DNA of 64,000 nt from Ptychodera flava (GCF_041260155.1 NC_091928.1:44618637-44682636); one strand, 5' to 3'. Numbered from the stretch's first letter, positions 1-13,240 are shown. A program made the numbers and translations. The notes: generated from the letters alone by a model not told the origin.

Positions 1-482
1 CAGCCAAATGTGCACACTTGACCAACTGACACTTTGTTTTAGATATAAGGTCAGCAACACTACGACCCAGTGTTTTTGGTATTAAGGCAATAAACATGCT
101 TTGTCCGCTGACGAGCAATTGAGGAAGTATGTGCAGGATTCTAAAATTTGCCGAGACTTTTAGAGCTAATAAAACAACTCTACCATTTGCTATTTTGGGC
201 AGCAGGCAACAAAAGGTTATGACTTAAATGTACCTCTGCAACGTGACACTTCAAAGGATAGGGAACAAATAGTCGAAATCTAGAGTGCAGTGAGTAAGGC
301 TGATGATTGAATGGTGCTGAAGATTTCATCGAGATGAAGCAAATTGTCTTTACTTCCTGCAGTGTAATCAAATATTCACAGCCAAGTCGTAATACACTGA
401 ATCAGTATATCTTTGATTATTTAAGACAAATTTTGTAAGCCTGAGATTCGTGTGTCTTCTGACATGTCGGCCACCTCTTAGG

Positions 483-1823
483 AACTGTCATTATTTACGA
501 CCTGGGGTCGAAGGAATGTGAAGGGGGCACTCAAAAAAATTGAAAACTTCGAGGGGCTACTCAAAATGTGGAGAGGAAGAGGGGGGTTACTCAATTTTTT
601 GTCTCAAATAAATTGAAACACCTCTCAGATTGCACCGTGCACACATCAATTTTTTCAAAATTTGCGATGCGAGATAGGGGACACCCCCTGTCGTGCTCCC
701 CCCCCCCCGTTGGGATGTTCTAACATTTTTACTGGTAAAAGACAAATCGAAAATACCTCTCAGATTGCACTAGACTGCACCATTGCACACAGCAATTTCT
801 CAAAATTTTCACAGGATCTAGTACAAACTGAACTGTTGTGAATTCATCCTTTGTTATCACAGAAACATTTTTAATTGACCTCAGTTCAGTAACCGCTTTG
901 ACATTTAAACATACCATATTCAGGCTTTGCATTAGAAGCTGGCAGCTGGAAAAGTGACCCAGGAAGGTCACATATTTTCCATTCCTGCATGTTCTTTTGC
1001 CTTCAATCTCTGGCAAACTGAGAACTGTTTTTACAAATGTATACGCATTGTTTGATTGTTGAATATTGTGACTCAAACACTGATCATGCAAAAAAATGTA
1101 ATAAAAATATTGTGTTCAACATGTCGTTTTCAAACAGTTTAACTGAGTGCAAATAAATTGAAACACCTCTCAGATTGCACCATTACACACATCAATTTCT
1201 CAAAATTTTCGATGCGAGAGGAGAACCCCCTCTTGTGCTCTCCCCCTCGGGTGTTCTTACAGTTTTACTCAGTAAAAAACTTGAAAAAATCTCTCAGATT
1301 GCACCAGACTGCACCATTGCACACATCAATGTCTCAAAATTTTCCATGCAAGATAGGGAAAGACACCCTCTGATACTTTCCCCCTCAGCTTCTCGCGTGT
1401 TCTCCCCCTGTACTTTCAATTCTGCCAAGTCAGATATCCTAGTGAAAACACTGTCATGATACTCATCCAAATTAAACAATATTATACGTTATATAGTGGT
1501 TAAAGCATGAACTTTTATATCTGTATTTTGTTGTGACTTTGAATTTCATTTTGATTGTTTCACCTTTTTCAACTGAGATATTTGATGATAATCTAGCAGG
1601 GTACAGCAGAATTTGAAAGGTCTTACGATTGCTGTGTCTTGTAAATTTTACAAATACATGTATTGGTATTTAACTTTTCTAAGTGGGGGGGGGGTCAGTC
1701 AAATGTCAGAGTTAAAGAGGGTTTAATCAAATTCATCATGGTTGGCAGGGGAGGTACTCGAAATTTCGGAGTTTCCGGTGAAATTCCTCCGACCCTCCAG
1801 GCCGTAAATAATGACGGCCCCCT
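483..1823. mobile_element. Non-autonomous TIR element, about 1.34 kb
   Basis: The two ends are inverted relatives. The left end has a run reading gtcattatttacgacctgg, and the right end reads ccaggccgtaaataatgac. Both are followed inward by G-rich or C-rich tracts and 'tactcaa' motifs. The interior holds four copies of a unit built on ctcagattgcacc plus a 'tctcaaaattttc' block, starting near 607, 751, 1151 and 1281. The short ORFs here have no recognisable product. A shorter relative lies at 13951-14400. Boundaries are approximate and the superfamily is unassigned. Confidence 0.55.
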
Positions 1824-1859
1824 TATAATATTTGCTTATAATTATCTCTCACATATTAT

Positions 1860-3545
1860 CTTGTTCGTATTACCTGCTTTACCTCTATTAACATCGATAT
1901 CATCAGAACTTTTCCCACCATCACTACTTTCCTTTTGTGTCAACAAGCTTGAAAATCTGGCATAGCTGGTGTATACATCTCTGTGTTCCCTAAATGTCCT
2001 CTTCACATTCAAAGCTTGTTTAAAGGCAACTTCTATGTCACTGATAAGGTCAATAATTTTGTTTGACATGTCTTGATCGTTAGTGACAAAGATTTGTGCT
2101 TGCTCCCTAAAGTATTTCTCAAAGAGGCGACCAAGTTCAGAAGATTCAGTTGGTAGAGTTGGTATTCCAAGAGCCACTGATTCCAAACCACTAAAGCCAT
2201 ATTCCTTGTAGCATTGTGCAGGCACACATATATGAGACTGATGCAAAGAAGTAAGCAGAGTTCCTGCAGTACAACCTCGCTGAAGCATTGGCATAATGTA
2301 GGACTCCCTCCTTTGTCTGTCAGGTATCTCATTTCACTTTCACCAGCCTCTGATGAGACTCCAAGTATCTTCCATTTAGGCGGTGCATCTTTCATGTTTT
2401 CCGCTGTTTTGCTACGACACCTATTGATGCTGCCAGGGTTCCGCATTTTTCCAATGCTGCTCTCGTATTTAGTTGTCCATATGTAAGTATATTGTGAGTT
2501 ATCACTTCATCTTGCAAAGTAGGGTCTTCATCAAAGAATGCTTTCCTCGGTTTTGGGATAATCTCTTTGTGAGGGATTTTTGTCAGCATTTTTGCCATCA
2601 ACTTTTGCACGGTATGCATTGGTGAAATGTTCATACATTTTAGGACCAATGGAAATATCACATCAGCTTCACTAGCAACCTTCAGCATCTTTTCGGCAAA
2701 TTTGTCTCTGTCACTGCCCCACAAGCAGTCATTATCATCATAGGCATGGTTGATCAAAACAAGCTCTGCATCTGAGAATAAGTTCTGCCTAATATCCGCA
2801 GCGGCTTGTGCAGTCTTCGGAGCATAACCTACAACATATTTGATGTTCTCCAACGTATTAAGATTGGGAAAGTAGACTTCGTGATTAAGCAACCATTTTA
2901 GTTTCTGGCTGATCTTCATCTGGTTCAACTCTTTCCTTTCTTTTTGCTGGAATCAAGGTAACACAACAGCTGTCAGCATCAACCCTCTGTTTATCGCTTA
3001 TCTCAACATCAAGGAAGGTGGAGTAGATTTTTTGAGTTCTACCTATTTCCCGTTTTCTTGCACAGAATTCCCGAATGATAGTTCGGTGATATCCTGTAAG
3101 CCACAATCATTTTCATCCCACTGGTCATAAACAAATAATGTACCATCACTCATTGGCAGTTGTTGAAGCTTCGCTCGCGGAAAGAGATTTTTATGTATTT
3201 CAGCTGCTGCCTTATTCGTCTTTGGCGAGTATCCGATGACGTACTTTATGTTGCTTAGAGTTTTCAGCTGTGGATAATAGTTGTTATGGTATACAAGCCA
3301 GTGTACCCCTGGTGGATCTTCTTTATGATCTAATATTTTGCTTCTTGTTGCCGTGATTAAGGAAACACCAATTTGTTTTGCATTCTTTCTTTGGTCTTCA
3401 CTTACATCACATCAAGGACAGTGAAGTAGAATTTAATAGGTTTCTCTGACTGCAACGTTTTTTCCGATTACTTCGTTGATAATCCTCTGAGTTGGAGCAT
3501 TAGAACCTTGTGACTCCAATTCCATTTGGTCCCAACAATTAATGC
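1860..3545 (-). pseudogene. Glycosyltransferase-like (GT-B, GT4/GT1 type) pseudogene
   Basis: Minus-strand translation gives blocks typical of the GT-B family found in many marine invertebrate genomes. There is an N-terminal block (ISDKQR...VTLIPAKR), a core block (IKYVVGYAPKTAQAAADIR, then AELVLINHAYDD and ASEADVIF), a KPRKAFFDEDPTLQDE block, and the C-terminal nucleotide-sugar binding signature YGFSGLESVALGIPTL near 2160-2220. Several frameshifts and stops break it, near 2300, 2400, 2890 and 3110. A second, more decayed copy of the N-terminal block lies directly upstream at about 3120-3430 (EDQRKNAKQIGVSLI ... IKYVIGYSPKTNKAAAEIH). Family members normally use an activated sugar donor, but no activity is expected here. 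Confidence is fair for the fold and high for the gene being broken. Confidence 0.6.
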
Positions 3546-4843
3546 TTCAGCTTGGCTTTCCATGATCTACGTTAAACCTGTGTGCAAGGAAAACCATGAT
3601 CGTCAGTAAGGGAAGTTGGTATAACTCTGTTTGATATAAGTTACGATTGAAATCATATTTGCTATGCTAAGTGATAAGTTCAGCATATGCAAAGGTCACA
3701 ATGGTGAAACAGGACAGACAACTGATACGTAGGATACGTAGGATTCGGCAATAACATGTTAATGGTGTACACATAAGGTGATTTGTTAACAGTAGACTGT
3801 TACCTGCAGTTACATGTTTGTTGAGCTTTCTCGTTCTATCTTCTATTAATACGAACAACACGCAAATACAGTGAGAGCATGTACTCCATTATAGTGTGCA
3901 TTATTTTACCTTGAATAATCGACATTGGCCACATTTTAGATGGAACATGGATATCAAAATGAATATATCTTTTAATAACATTCTGTCCAATTAGGATGCC
4001 ATAGGTTTATTATCAAACTTATTTTATTTTTCAAATGACACTTTTATAAGTTCCTGTAGGATTCCTAAAGCCGTATATGATTTCTATAAGACTATATAGG
4101 GGTATAGCATTTTGGAATATTTCCTATCGGACAGACAAGGTCAATGGTATGGGCATTATATATGAAACGTACACACGAGCTATATATGGGTATGCTACAG
4201 GGTTCTCAGAAGGAACTTTGCGTAGGCGCTGTAGGAATCCTAGAATTCTACATAGAGTTAGTGCATGTCAATGAATAAAATTAATTTGCTGAATGTGATC
4301 ATGTAGGGAAATCACGACGTTTTTTGCTGACTTCTATGAGGTGGAGTTGTCGATAGATTCACAGACTTGTTTGTGCATCCTCTGCTTTTCCCGCGTGAGA
4401 CCACTTTGTCCAAATCCCTCCAAAACTACAGTATAATTTCAGTATGATAGTAAATTGTATAAATAGTGATAAATAGTATCATTGTTGTGATTGTATAGTA
4501 GACATCAAATAAGCAGGCTGATTTGATCTAATATCTGGGTAAACAGTAACATCTGGGTAAACAGTCAAGTGATCATCGAGCAGAACTTTGCGACACACAC
4601 ACAGGTAGTACAATTTAGCTGCTGTGGCCAATAATGTCTGTTTGAATGCTTGAACCATTCATTTAACTCTTTGAAAATGTATTTTGGGTGAGTTACAAAT
4701 TTATTCTTCCTAGTTACGTAATTAGAACAAGGTCTGTAAGTAGCTTCTTAAAATCACTGCTATCATCAATTCCAACTGTTGCACCTGGTGAATACAGATC
4801 TGTGAATTCGGTGCAGGATTAACACCACACTTTGTTCAATGTT

Positions 4844-5433
4844 TTAATGCAGTGCGAAAATCTTAGGCAACATGTGTATCTTATTTTCACTATGTGGCAG
4901 ATAAACCATAGAATGCTGTAAACGAAAAATAAATTTCCTACATGGCCTTTTTAGCTTCATTAACTTGGCCACACTACGAACGTCCAATTCTATTCCATAC
5001 TTTTTGATTACTACCTCGATATCTGTCTTACTTGGCGTGTAAACAACATTCGCATTTCTATGTTTTCCTTGAATGGCTTGCTTACTCTTGTTTTCTGCTG
5101 CATCAAGACTCAAATGTTTAACCTAACATATCAGGCACTGAATCCTACTTTCACAAGCAGAACTAAGTTGTTTCAGGTCCTTTCGACTGACACAAAGTAT
5201 GAAGAGTGTCTTTGTGCCTTTGAACAGCTTATGAACTAATCTCAAGATACTGCATGTCTTTTGTTCACCATGAAATACAAAGACGTTAGTGTCCAAGCAT
5301 ATACAATTCTTCTCGTATACCTTATTGTTTAAGAAGGTTGGACAGATAAAATGACACATTCGACCTTTCAAATTATGGCCCGTCACTAGTTGTTGGCTGA
5401 AGTCCAAAGCTCGTCGAGACATGTCCTTTATGC
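4844..5433 (-). pseudogene. Unrecognised coding-like fragment
   Basis: Two adjacent minus-strand reading frames (99 codons from 5422 and 89 codons from 5113) have a composition that looks protein-coding rather than random. Cysteines and hydrophobic strand-like runs are spaced as in NCICLDTNVFVFHG. The upstream end has a possible splice acceptor at about 5434 (gagctacag). The two frames are separated by a stop and frameshift near 5120. I do not recognise a family. It lies on the same strand about 1.3 kb upstream of the glycosyltransferase-like pseudogene, so it may once have belonged to the same gene. That link is inference. Confidence 0.3.
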
Positions 5434-7080
5434 CTGTAGCTCTAGTATTATGACCCTCTTACGGCTACATTGCCGCCCTTGAATGAATCTGGGTCAATAA
5501 CTGCTCGTATAAAATATAAAAGTGGTTCTGTATTAGACGCCACCCATGTCCTTGTTTGCACTGTTTAAATAACCTCTCCTGGAGTTGCCATTAATGCAGT
5601 CAGGACTTTCCCTGCCGCAATTGCACTAATGATTACAAATCAAACGAGAATTGCCCTTGTTATATTATGGCTTGCGCTTACCACTCCCATCAGTTCATAA
5701 TAACTGCGGTACATACAACATTTTTCCTCCTGTTGCAATGAATTACAATGTTAAGCTGTCAGGATAAACGTTTCACTTGATCAAGTCGTATTATTCCCTT
5801 CCCCCTTCTTGGTTTCCAATATTTTTTTCGGCCGTGTACAAGGTATAGTTTCTGCAGTCACAATTCGCAATTCATGTTCATAGAATGTACCTAACTTTTT
5901 TCTTCCTTCGTGTCCTTTTTTCTTGTACACTGGCAGCACTGTGTACAGAATACTGGAGTTTTTGAAAACCTACTTATTTAGGGGTGTGTATAGCAATATT
6001 GAACAAGGTAAATATAACACTGCGATCAAATCGCAGCACCATGCGGAAAAGCAAAACCGTGGATACTGTGCATATCTGCACTGAATCTTCACATAAACTG
6101 CACAGAGTAATCCCATGCAATTCATAGGGGTGAACGTTTTCAACGGTGATATTGTATGTTCTGTTTCCTTTGTAATATTATCAATTTTTGAAAATGGCGA
6201 GAAATCAAAATGACCGTTAAATTTGCTTGTCAAATAATTCACAAAGGCATGCATTGTTTCCTAATGCAGTTAAAGCCCATATCCCTTCAGAGGGTAGCAT
6301 TTAGAGAAAACCAGGAGAGAATGGCAAGATATTTGAGGTCAACAAATTTCAATAGTTACAGCTATCGGGCTTTAATCAGAAAAGTAAATTCGTCCTTGTC
6401 ATCCTCATAAAGTTTCTTCAAAATCGCAAGTCATCGAACTATTGTAATGGTAACGGTCAGTCATTTTCCAGCCTAGTCCCAGTCAAGCCTTGTGCTACTT
6501 AAATAAATTAAATTGTTGCTTTAGGTTCGATGTAAATGGAAATTATATTAAAGTTGTAACAAACGTAGTTTAGAGATGAACATTGTTTTTTCGGGTCATA
6601 GACTGATTCATATTTGACAAACTCAGGTAATGCCAATTGCTTTTGCCTTTGATTAAGTTTTATCTTTGATAATACAGACAGCAGGTGGTGAACGATGTTA
6701 TTTTGCCGAGTTTGTTGGCCAGAGGCTCTGCTATCACTGTTATGGTGGTCAGTTGATGTTTATGAATAGACAGTTCCACTGCTTTATATTTCAAAAAATA
6801 TGTGAGAATTCAATGTTAACATACCTTGTAACATCAAATGATATCCGGTATGAGCTTGTCAAATCTGGATTAATTGATTGGCACTCTAAGGTGACAGTAT
6901 GTGGACAGCGACTACGAATAGTTTTTTCCTGCTGTACTAAATGCTTGGCTGACACTCCTTGTCATGTGACCAGGTAGTCTAAAGTTCAATTGCTGCCAAG
7001 CTTTGCATGCGTTGTTCATTCCCTAAGCAATACTCTGTAAAGTTAGCGATCAGAATTACACTGCTATTCAGGCCTTGGCG
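5434..7080. other. Intergenic, nothing recognised
   Basis: Low-complexity, AT-rich sequence. The longest open frames (94 and 103 codons) show no motif and no supporting splice or initiation context. Confidence 0.5.
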
Positions 7081-7084
7081 CTGA

Positions 7085-8395
7085 ACTGTTTTACCCACGT
7101 CAGGAATATATTTCAGAATCCCAACATGGATTTATGAAAGGTCGGTCAACTCAAACAAATTTAGTAAGTTATGTTGATTTTATTACAGAAGCCATCCATC
7201 AGAAATTTCAGGTTGACAGCATTTATACTGATTTCAGTAAGGCTTTCGACACTGTATCACATTCCTTATTGTCACATAAACTGAGCAGATATGGTTTCAC
7301 CGGCAGCGTTTTGTCCTGGCGTACATCGTACCTCCGTAACAGAACACAACGTGCTGTTATCAATGGTCACATGTCATCACCATGTGATGTCACGTCAGGT
7401 GTACCCCAAGGTTCATTAATTGGGCCACTTTTGTTCATTCTGTATGTCAACGACATGCCAGACATTGTTCATTGCTATGGCTCATCACTGTGCTCAATGT
7501 ATGCTGACGACGCTAAAATTTATCGCACAATTAGCACACAAAGTGATTGTATGTATTTACCTCCAAGCAGACATTGATAACATTTACAAATGGTGCAATA
7601 CATGGAAATTAAAGCTCAATGTCGGGAAGTGCAGCATCATTACATTTACAAACAAAAAGAAACGGATCACCTACAATTACAGTATTGCTGGTGGGCCACT
7701 AGCCCGCGTTCATAGTGTTAAAGATCTTGGTATTCTTCTTACCTCAAACATGTGTTTAATACTCACATGGATAGTATTGTTAGAAAAGCTTTTAGAATGA
7801 TGGGTTTTATTAAGCGTACATGCGCTAACTTTTCAAATATTTCTACTCTGAGGTCTTTGTATGTGAGCCACGTGAGAAGCCACCTAGCAGAGTATTATTC
7901 TGTCAGTACAAGGTTTAAGCTTCCCCAACTGGTAAGGAGGCGTAAATTTTTAGATGGCACTTTTGTTTTCAAACTTGTCAATGCACATTATAATTGCTCG
8001 TCCATTTTGTACAAAATACCTTTTAACGTACCATGCAGACAGCTGCGTAATAGCTACATTTTCCGCATCAGTGCCTCTAGAATTAATCTCAGGAAATACT
8101 CTCCAATTTTAAGATGTTTAAATACTATCAATGGAATCTTAAAAGATCATCCAAATATTGATTTATTTAGTTCTACTTTCACCTTTCGGCATGCGCTGCA
8201 GGGTGCATGTTTTTACTAGTTTCCTTGATTGTTGTTTTTAACTACGTGTTAGTTAGTTAGTTATGATTGTGATGTCACTTTTTATTTTTTTGCGCATAGT
8301 TTTCTTTTTTATATGTTAAGTTTTATTTCCTAGGTGCCTGTAAATGGGCTTTATGCCCGTTGGTCTACCTAAATAAATAAATAAATATATAAAAT
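7085..8395 (+). mobile_element. 5'-truncated non-LTR retrotransposon (CR1/Jockey-like)
   Basis: The fragment begins inside the reverse transcriptase, around the conserved SQHGF..GRST block at about 7110. It runs through the catalytic YADD motif to a C-terminal region, then a short 3' UTR with a small stem (gggctttatgccc) and a terminal (TAAA)n tail at about 8369-8390. That microsatellite tail is typical of CR1/Jockey-type elements. The 5' part (endonuclease and ORF1) is missing, as expected from abortive reverse transcription. Confidence 0.85.
7101..8219 (+). pseudogene. Reverse transcriptase remnant of the LINE
   Basis: Reading frame blocks carry RT motif A (IYTDFSKAFDTV), the GVPQGSLIGPLLFILYVND block and motif C (MYADDAKIY, near 7498-7524). 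Frameshifts fall near 7555 and 7745. After about 7905 the frame jumps from SHLAEYYSV to STRFKLPQLVRRR, so the segment that normally joins these parts is deleted. The frame ends at 8219. It cannot encode an active enzyme. Confidence 0.85.
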
Positions 8396-8629
8396 GGGGT
8401 TTGTATGTGGTATCGGCTGAAATTCACCATTTTTGGAGTAATATGATAAATAGGTTGAATAAAAAGATATGAATTTGTAGAGACGAAAGAATGGAGAAAA
8501 ATATATAATGGAAAAAGAGTACGACAGATAGTTTGGGTTGGCTAAATTTACCAAACGGAACGCATAAACTGTGCGAAAAAGACAAAATTCAACGAAAAGC
8601 ATTCGCACTAAAAACGTTACTTAATTTTA

Positions 8630-9351
8630 GGGACCGTCTCAGATTGTCGCAGAAGTTCAAAAAGCGAAATTTATTCGTTTAGGGGGGGAGGGGGTTTGAC
8701 CTCCATTCAATTAGTGAACTTCACTTTCGCACTTTTATTTTGTGATCACAAGTTTTTGTGTGTTTATTTTAAATTAAAGAAAAACTGCACACTCGTGCCA
8801 ACAAATTTGTAACTGTTTCCCTCTCGTTTGTGCCCCAAACACAATTTACCGAATAGGAACATTGGATCCTAAACATTTCATTCATCAAATTATACAAAGA
8901 CAAAAAGTATCATTTCCTGAAAATGTGCTATTTATAAGCGTCTGCTCTAACCACTAGATGTCTTTATTCTCACTTGTTATGCACCTGGTCATAGTCGTTT
9001 TAATATGATTGAACATGCCTGGGCCCCCTTGTCAAAGCTTTTTGCTTATTTACCGCCCCTACCAAGTACAATTGCGTGTTCACAAAGACAAAGAACAGCA
9101 CAAGAGATGCAAAAGGGAAAGTAAAATAAAATGAAACTTTTATGCGGTAAAATGCCCTGTTAGTACTCAAATCTTGTAATGTGGCAAGGGGAATACGTCT
9201 TTAGTAGCTATAGCAGAATGCAACATTGTAGTCTCAGGCAGACATGAACATTTTGCACTTTTGAAGTTTCGTTTAGGGGGAGGGGGAGGGGTTTTGATCT
9301 AAACGAAGAAATTTCGTTTCTTGAACTTCTGCGACAATCTGAGACGGTCCC
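8630..9351. mobile_element. TIR element, 722 bp, TTA target-site duplication
   Basis: Both ends begin gggaccgtctcagattgtcg (inverted at the right end), and the match extends inward about 53 bp with a handful of mismatches. TTA flanks both sides. A 3-bp TTA/TAA duplication and GGG-starting ends fit the PIF/Harbinger superfamily, but that is inference because no transposase is present. The interior is AT-rich without an ORF. Confidence 0.75.
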
Positions 9352-12150
9352 TTATTATGTATAGAAGCCTATGAAAATACAAGCAATATTCTATCCACGA
9401 CTAAACAGTGATTGTTGTATAAATGCAAAGCGACTCTACATATATGGGATTTCTGTGTACTCAAATATTTTTTTCTACTTGGTTATTTTGTGTCAGAATA
9501 GGTATGACGACATTTAGCCGTAGTTTTGCAGTTTTTGACAACATTGACTCTTTGACGATGCGTTTTGCAGCCAAGAGCAGTTTCTTCTTAATCTCTTCAA
9601 ATTGATCCTGATAAATTTTACGGGTCAACTCCTTGAATGGATTGATTGGGTGTATGAGTTTACATATTTTCAGATAAACAAATTGAGTAGACATTTTATT
9701 GCAATAGTATTGAGTTTCTTTCCGTGTTTCCTAGCTAGGACAGTTTCCACGGTTTTTGGTAACAATTGTTGAGTATACCCGCTTTAAGAATGTCGCTAAT
9801 GTTTTGATGACAGTTTCTACCGATATAACTTGTCATGTTAGTATTCGTCAGCGCGTTTCATGCTGTCGGTGGTCGTCTTTGTTCGCTTTTGTTCAGGTTG
9901 TGTTTGTCTTGTTTCTTTTTCTCTCTGGTACGTAGTCATATTGTTTGTTTCCTCGATCCTTCTTGTAGTTTGTCATTTTATCCCCGGATCTTCCTGCATA
10001 TGGTACCAGAAAAATTATTGACCCCATGAGTAAATTGTCTTGTCGGTACGATCGCGATAGTTTTTGAAATAGATCTACAGTAAGGTAAATCTTCGAATGT
10101 TATTGACCGATTGGATTTATGTCATAAAGTTCTCAAGCGGTTTTCCAATTTTAGAATTTGACTTCGGAATTAAAAGGTGCTAGCTACACATTCAGCTGAT
10201 TAAACGACCAAGCTACACATTACATATTCTTTTGAATCGGCTTCGCCAGAATTACAGTAAAATTTCAATCAAGTTTCTACACCTAGCTTCGAATATTTAC
10301 AACCCTAAACAAGCAAGATACTTCCCTAATCTCGCATCATGTTTGCAGTTTATTTATGATAAGGTGAGTACCTAGTAAAAATAGCATTTGCCTGAATAAA
10401 CAATCAGGAAAGTATGTTAGCTGTGCATATTTCTGTCTCCACGATTTCGCTTCGTTACTTGACTAGAATGTATGCAATTTGATGAAGGCCTCCACTACAA
10501 AATATCGACACTATAAACTAAATTTGCTGTAAATTTACGTGTGAATGCGAGAATATAGAGAATCCGTATATTTTCAGCAACAATTAAGTTTATGGGTATG
10601 GAGAAAAGACTTGTAGTTTTGCCTTAGTAACCTTGCATTTGTACATAGATGTTGAAGTATATCGCCAGAATAGGAAGTCGGCGGTGATAGAGTTATATAG
10701 AATGGCGGGCAAAATTATGTAAAAGTATATGATAAGATCCCTAAATGATTCTCCTGATGAAAGTATACTTGAAGTGAAAGTTTGATTCAGCCTACCAACT
10801 GATCAATATCACAGTTAATCAACAGTACTTGTACTTCGGTGAGAATATATATTGTTTTATGATATACAATAAACTAGACTTTCTCAAAAGTTAGAGCTAT
10901 AAAACAGTTGTAAATGTACATTACTGATCAAATGATATACCGGTACAAGACTTATGGCGTTGTCTCAAGCTTGGGCAGTAAATGGGGAAACCAAACAAAA
11001 TGAAGTACTTTGTTTTCGAACACCTGCAGTTGGAGGAGTACAATATCAGGTATACAGACCGGAACGCCCCACTTACGATACATATAAGTAATGCTATTAG
11101 CTGTAAAGGTAGTAAAACACCTCGAAAGTAAAACCTTTAACCTCTGCCCAAACTATCCTCAATAAAACTTGCAACCACCCCCTTACCAAATACAACATAA
11201 AATTTGTTTATCTCAAAATCTGACTTTAGGAGCATTAAGTAAAATCAAATCACATAACCTCAAAACTCACAGTTGAGTTGAACCGATAAATTACAGCTGC
11301 TGTGTGGTACGCATTTAAGTAAAGGCCTAGGTCTCTTTTTCTAATGCAGACTACACAACGGTCGCGCCGTGTATCCGAATGTCCAAAACCACGTAAGGCA
11401 TCTTAAATCGGAGGGGGAATCGGCTTTGTCACATTCACACGTAAAAAGTATAATAATAATAATAATAATAATAATAAAATAGTGACAACATACCTGTTCG
11501 CTCCCATATAGTTATCAAAACAAGTCAACAATTGTATGAAACATGGACATACTTATACAGACAGACTGACATACACAGACTGGCACAGAGTGATGACATT
11601 GACCCCAAGTGTGCCTTGGCCCATGGAGAGTGATAAAGATATAACAAACAGCTAAATGTAATGATAAAATAGTTAAGTATAGGCCTATACAGGCACTGAG
11701 AGTGAATATGTTACAGCAATTTGATTAGTTTCTTTTCCTTTTCTACTTCTTTGATAATCTTTAAGACAATCAATCTGCAAGGCATATAAGTATTGACAAA
11801 TATTAGAAGCACACAGTAAACTGTTCTTGATTTTTCATTTAAAATATTTGACATAGACTGAAATACATAACATGCAACCAATGTTTACACTTTGCCCATA
11901 CACCAGATACATGGAGAAATTTCAACATACAATCATCAACTCAGAAACTCTACAGGGAAAAGTAAACATTGTTTTCTTCCAGAACAGCTGGTGCATCCAC
12001 ATCTGGAACAACTTACAAACTTAACCAATTACACAAGTGATGACACAAGAGATAAAGTTAAACTGTGGTGAACTTGACTATTCCTTTCAAATCCTTACCA
12101 ACTTGACATCTTAAACTAAAATACACTGCATGGTTACTTGCGCACAAAAA
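9352..12150. other. Intergenic, no gene seen
   Basis: AT-rich with only short chance ORFs. It contains a (TAA)n microsatellite at 11449-11477. Confidence 0.5.
11449..11477. repeat. (TAA)n microsatellite
   Basis: About nine uninterrupted TAA units. Confidence 0.9.
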
Positions 12151-12156
12151 TACATC

Positions 12157-12350
12157 GGGGTGGACCATTTGATAAGGGGTGGTGTCTGGAAGATCGATGA
12201 GGTACATTATCTATTTTATCCGATCCATTGTACATTCTTTTTTCCCCACTCTCCCACCTTTTCTTTTTGTCAAACCTTCTCTGGCTGAATTTTTTATTGG
12301 CATTGTGTTTGGAATTGTTTTCAAAATCTGCCAGGATTTATTTACCGCAT
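12157..12350 (+). mobile_element. Degraded copy of the 203-bp MITE
   Basis: Starts ggggtggaccatttgata and shares the internal blocks tctggaagat.gatgagg and ctctcccacc with the intact element at 13592-13794. The right TIR is not recognisable, so the right boundary is approximate. Confidence 0.6.
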
Positions 12351-12479
12351 TTCAACACCAAATAAAGTTTACCATATCAAATGCTTACTAAATCACCACA
12401 TTATATACTCTTAGTTCCAGTAGGTATAAAAATTACCAAAAAAAATCTTAAAAACACAAAATGAAAGATATCCCAGTGA

Positions 12480-13240
12480 AACTGACAGTTTCGCAAAGTT
12501 GCTCCAAAATTCAAAATTCCAGATTTCAACCTAATTTCAATATATCTTATTAACAAAAAACCTAAGAACCGGTTTTACTAAATATCAAAGCAATCAGACT
12601 GGTAAATTTTGAGAAACAAATTTTTTGACCAAAAATGAGAAAAATTGCCCCCAAAATACAAAATTGCAGATTTCATCCTAATTTTGAATATATCTAATTT
12701 AAACATAAACCCTAGGAACCTGTACACTAGATATCAAAGCTACCAGATAGAAATTTTAGGAGAAAATTTTTTGACCAAAAAGGCAAAAATTGCCCCCAAA
12801 ATAAAAAAAATTGCCAGTTTCAACATACCTTCAATACATTATATTGAGATTAATCTTAGATACCTGAATACCAAATATCAAAGCTATCAAATCAGTAGTT
12901 TTTGGATAAAAATTTTTTTTTATCAAAAATTGGGAAAATTGCCCCAAAATTACAAATATGACAATATCAATACAATTTGTACAAGCATGACTGAGGTCAT
13001 CCTGAGGAACATGAATATTAAGTTTCATAGCAATCACACGAGTGATTTCAGAGAACAAGATTTTTTGACTAAAAACGGAAAAAATACCCTAAAAATACAA
13101 ACATGCAAATTTCATCCCAATTTTTGCACACATAATTTAGAATACCTAAAGAAATCTGCATACCAAGTTTCAACCAAATCTGACCAATGCTTACTGAGTT
13201 TTAGCCATTTGCAGGATTTTTCCTTTTTTCCCCTCATTTG
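12480..13240. repeat. Tandem repeat array, 146-148 bp units
   Basis: A diverged unit recurs with the block ttttttgaccaaaa at about 12621, 12767, 12915 and 13061. Each is preceded by a tatcaaagc.a.cag-type block and followed by aaaattgcccc-type sequence. Five or so degenerate units are visible. A 231-codon open frame (12645-13340) runs across the array. Its translation shows the same repetition, and I treat it as a by-product of AT-rich satellite sequence rather than a gene. Confidence 0.75.

Noticed and set aside
9835..10029. 64-codon Cys/Phe-rich hydrophobic frame
   Set aside because: No neighbouring exons, no signal-peptide-plus-mature pattern and no repeat of the motif.
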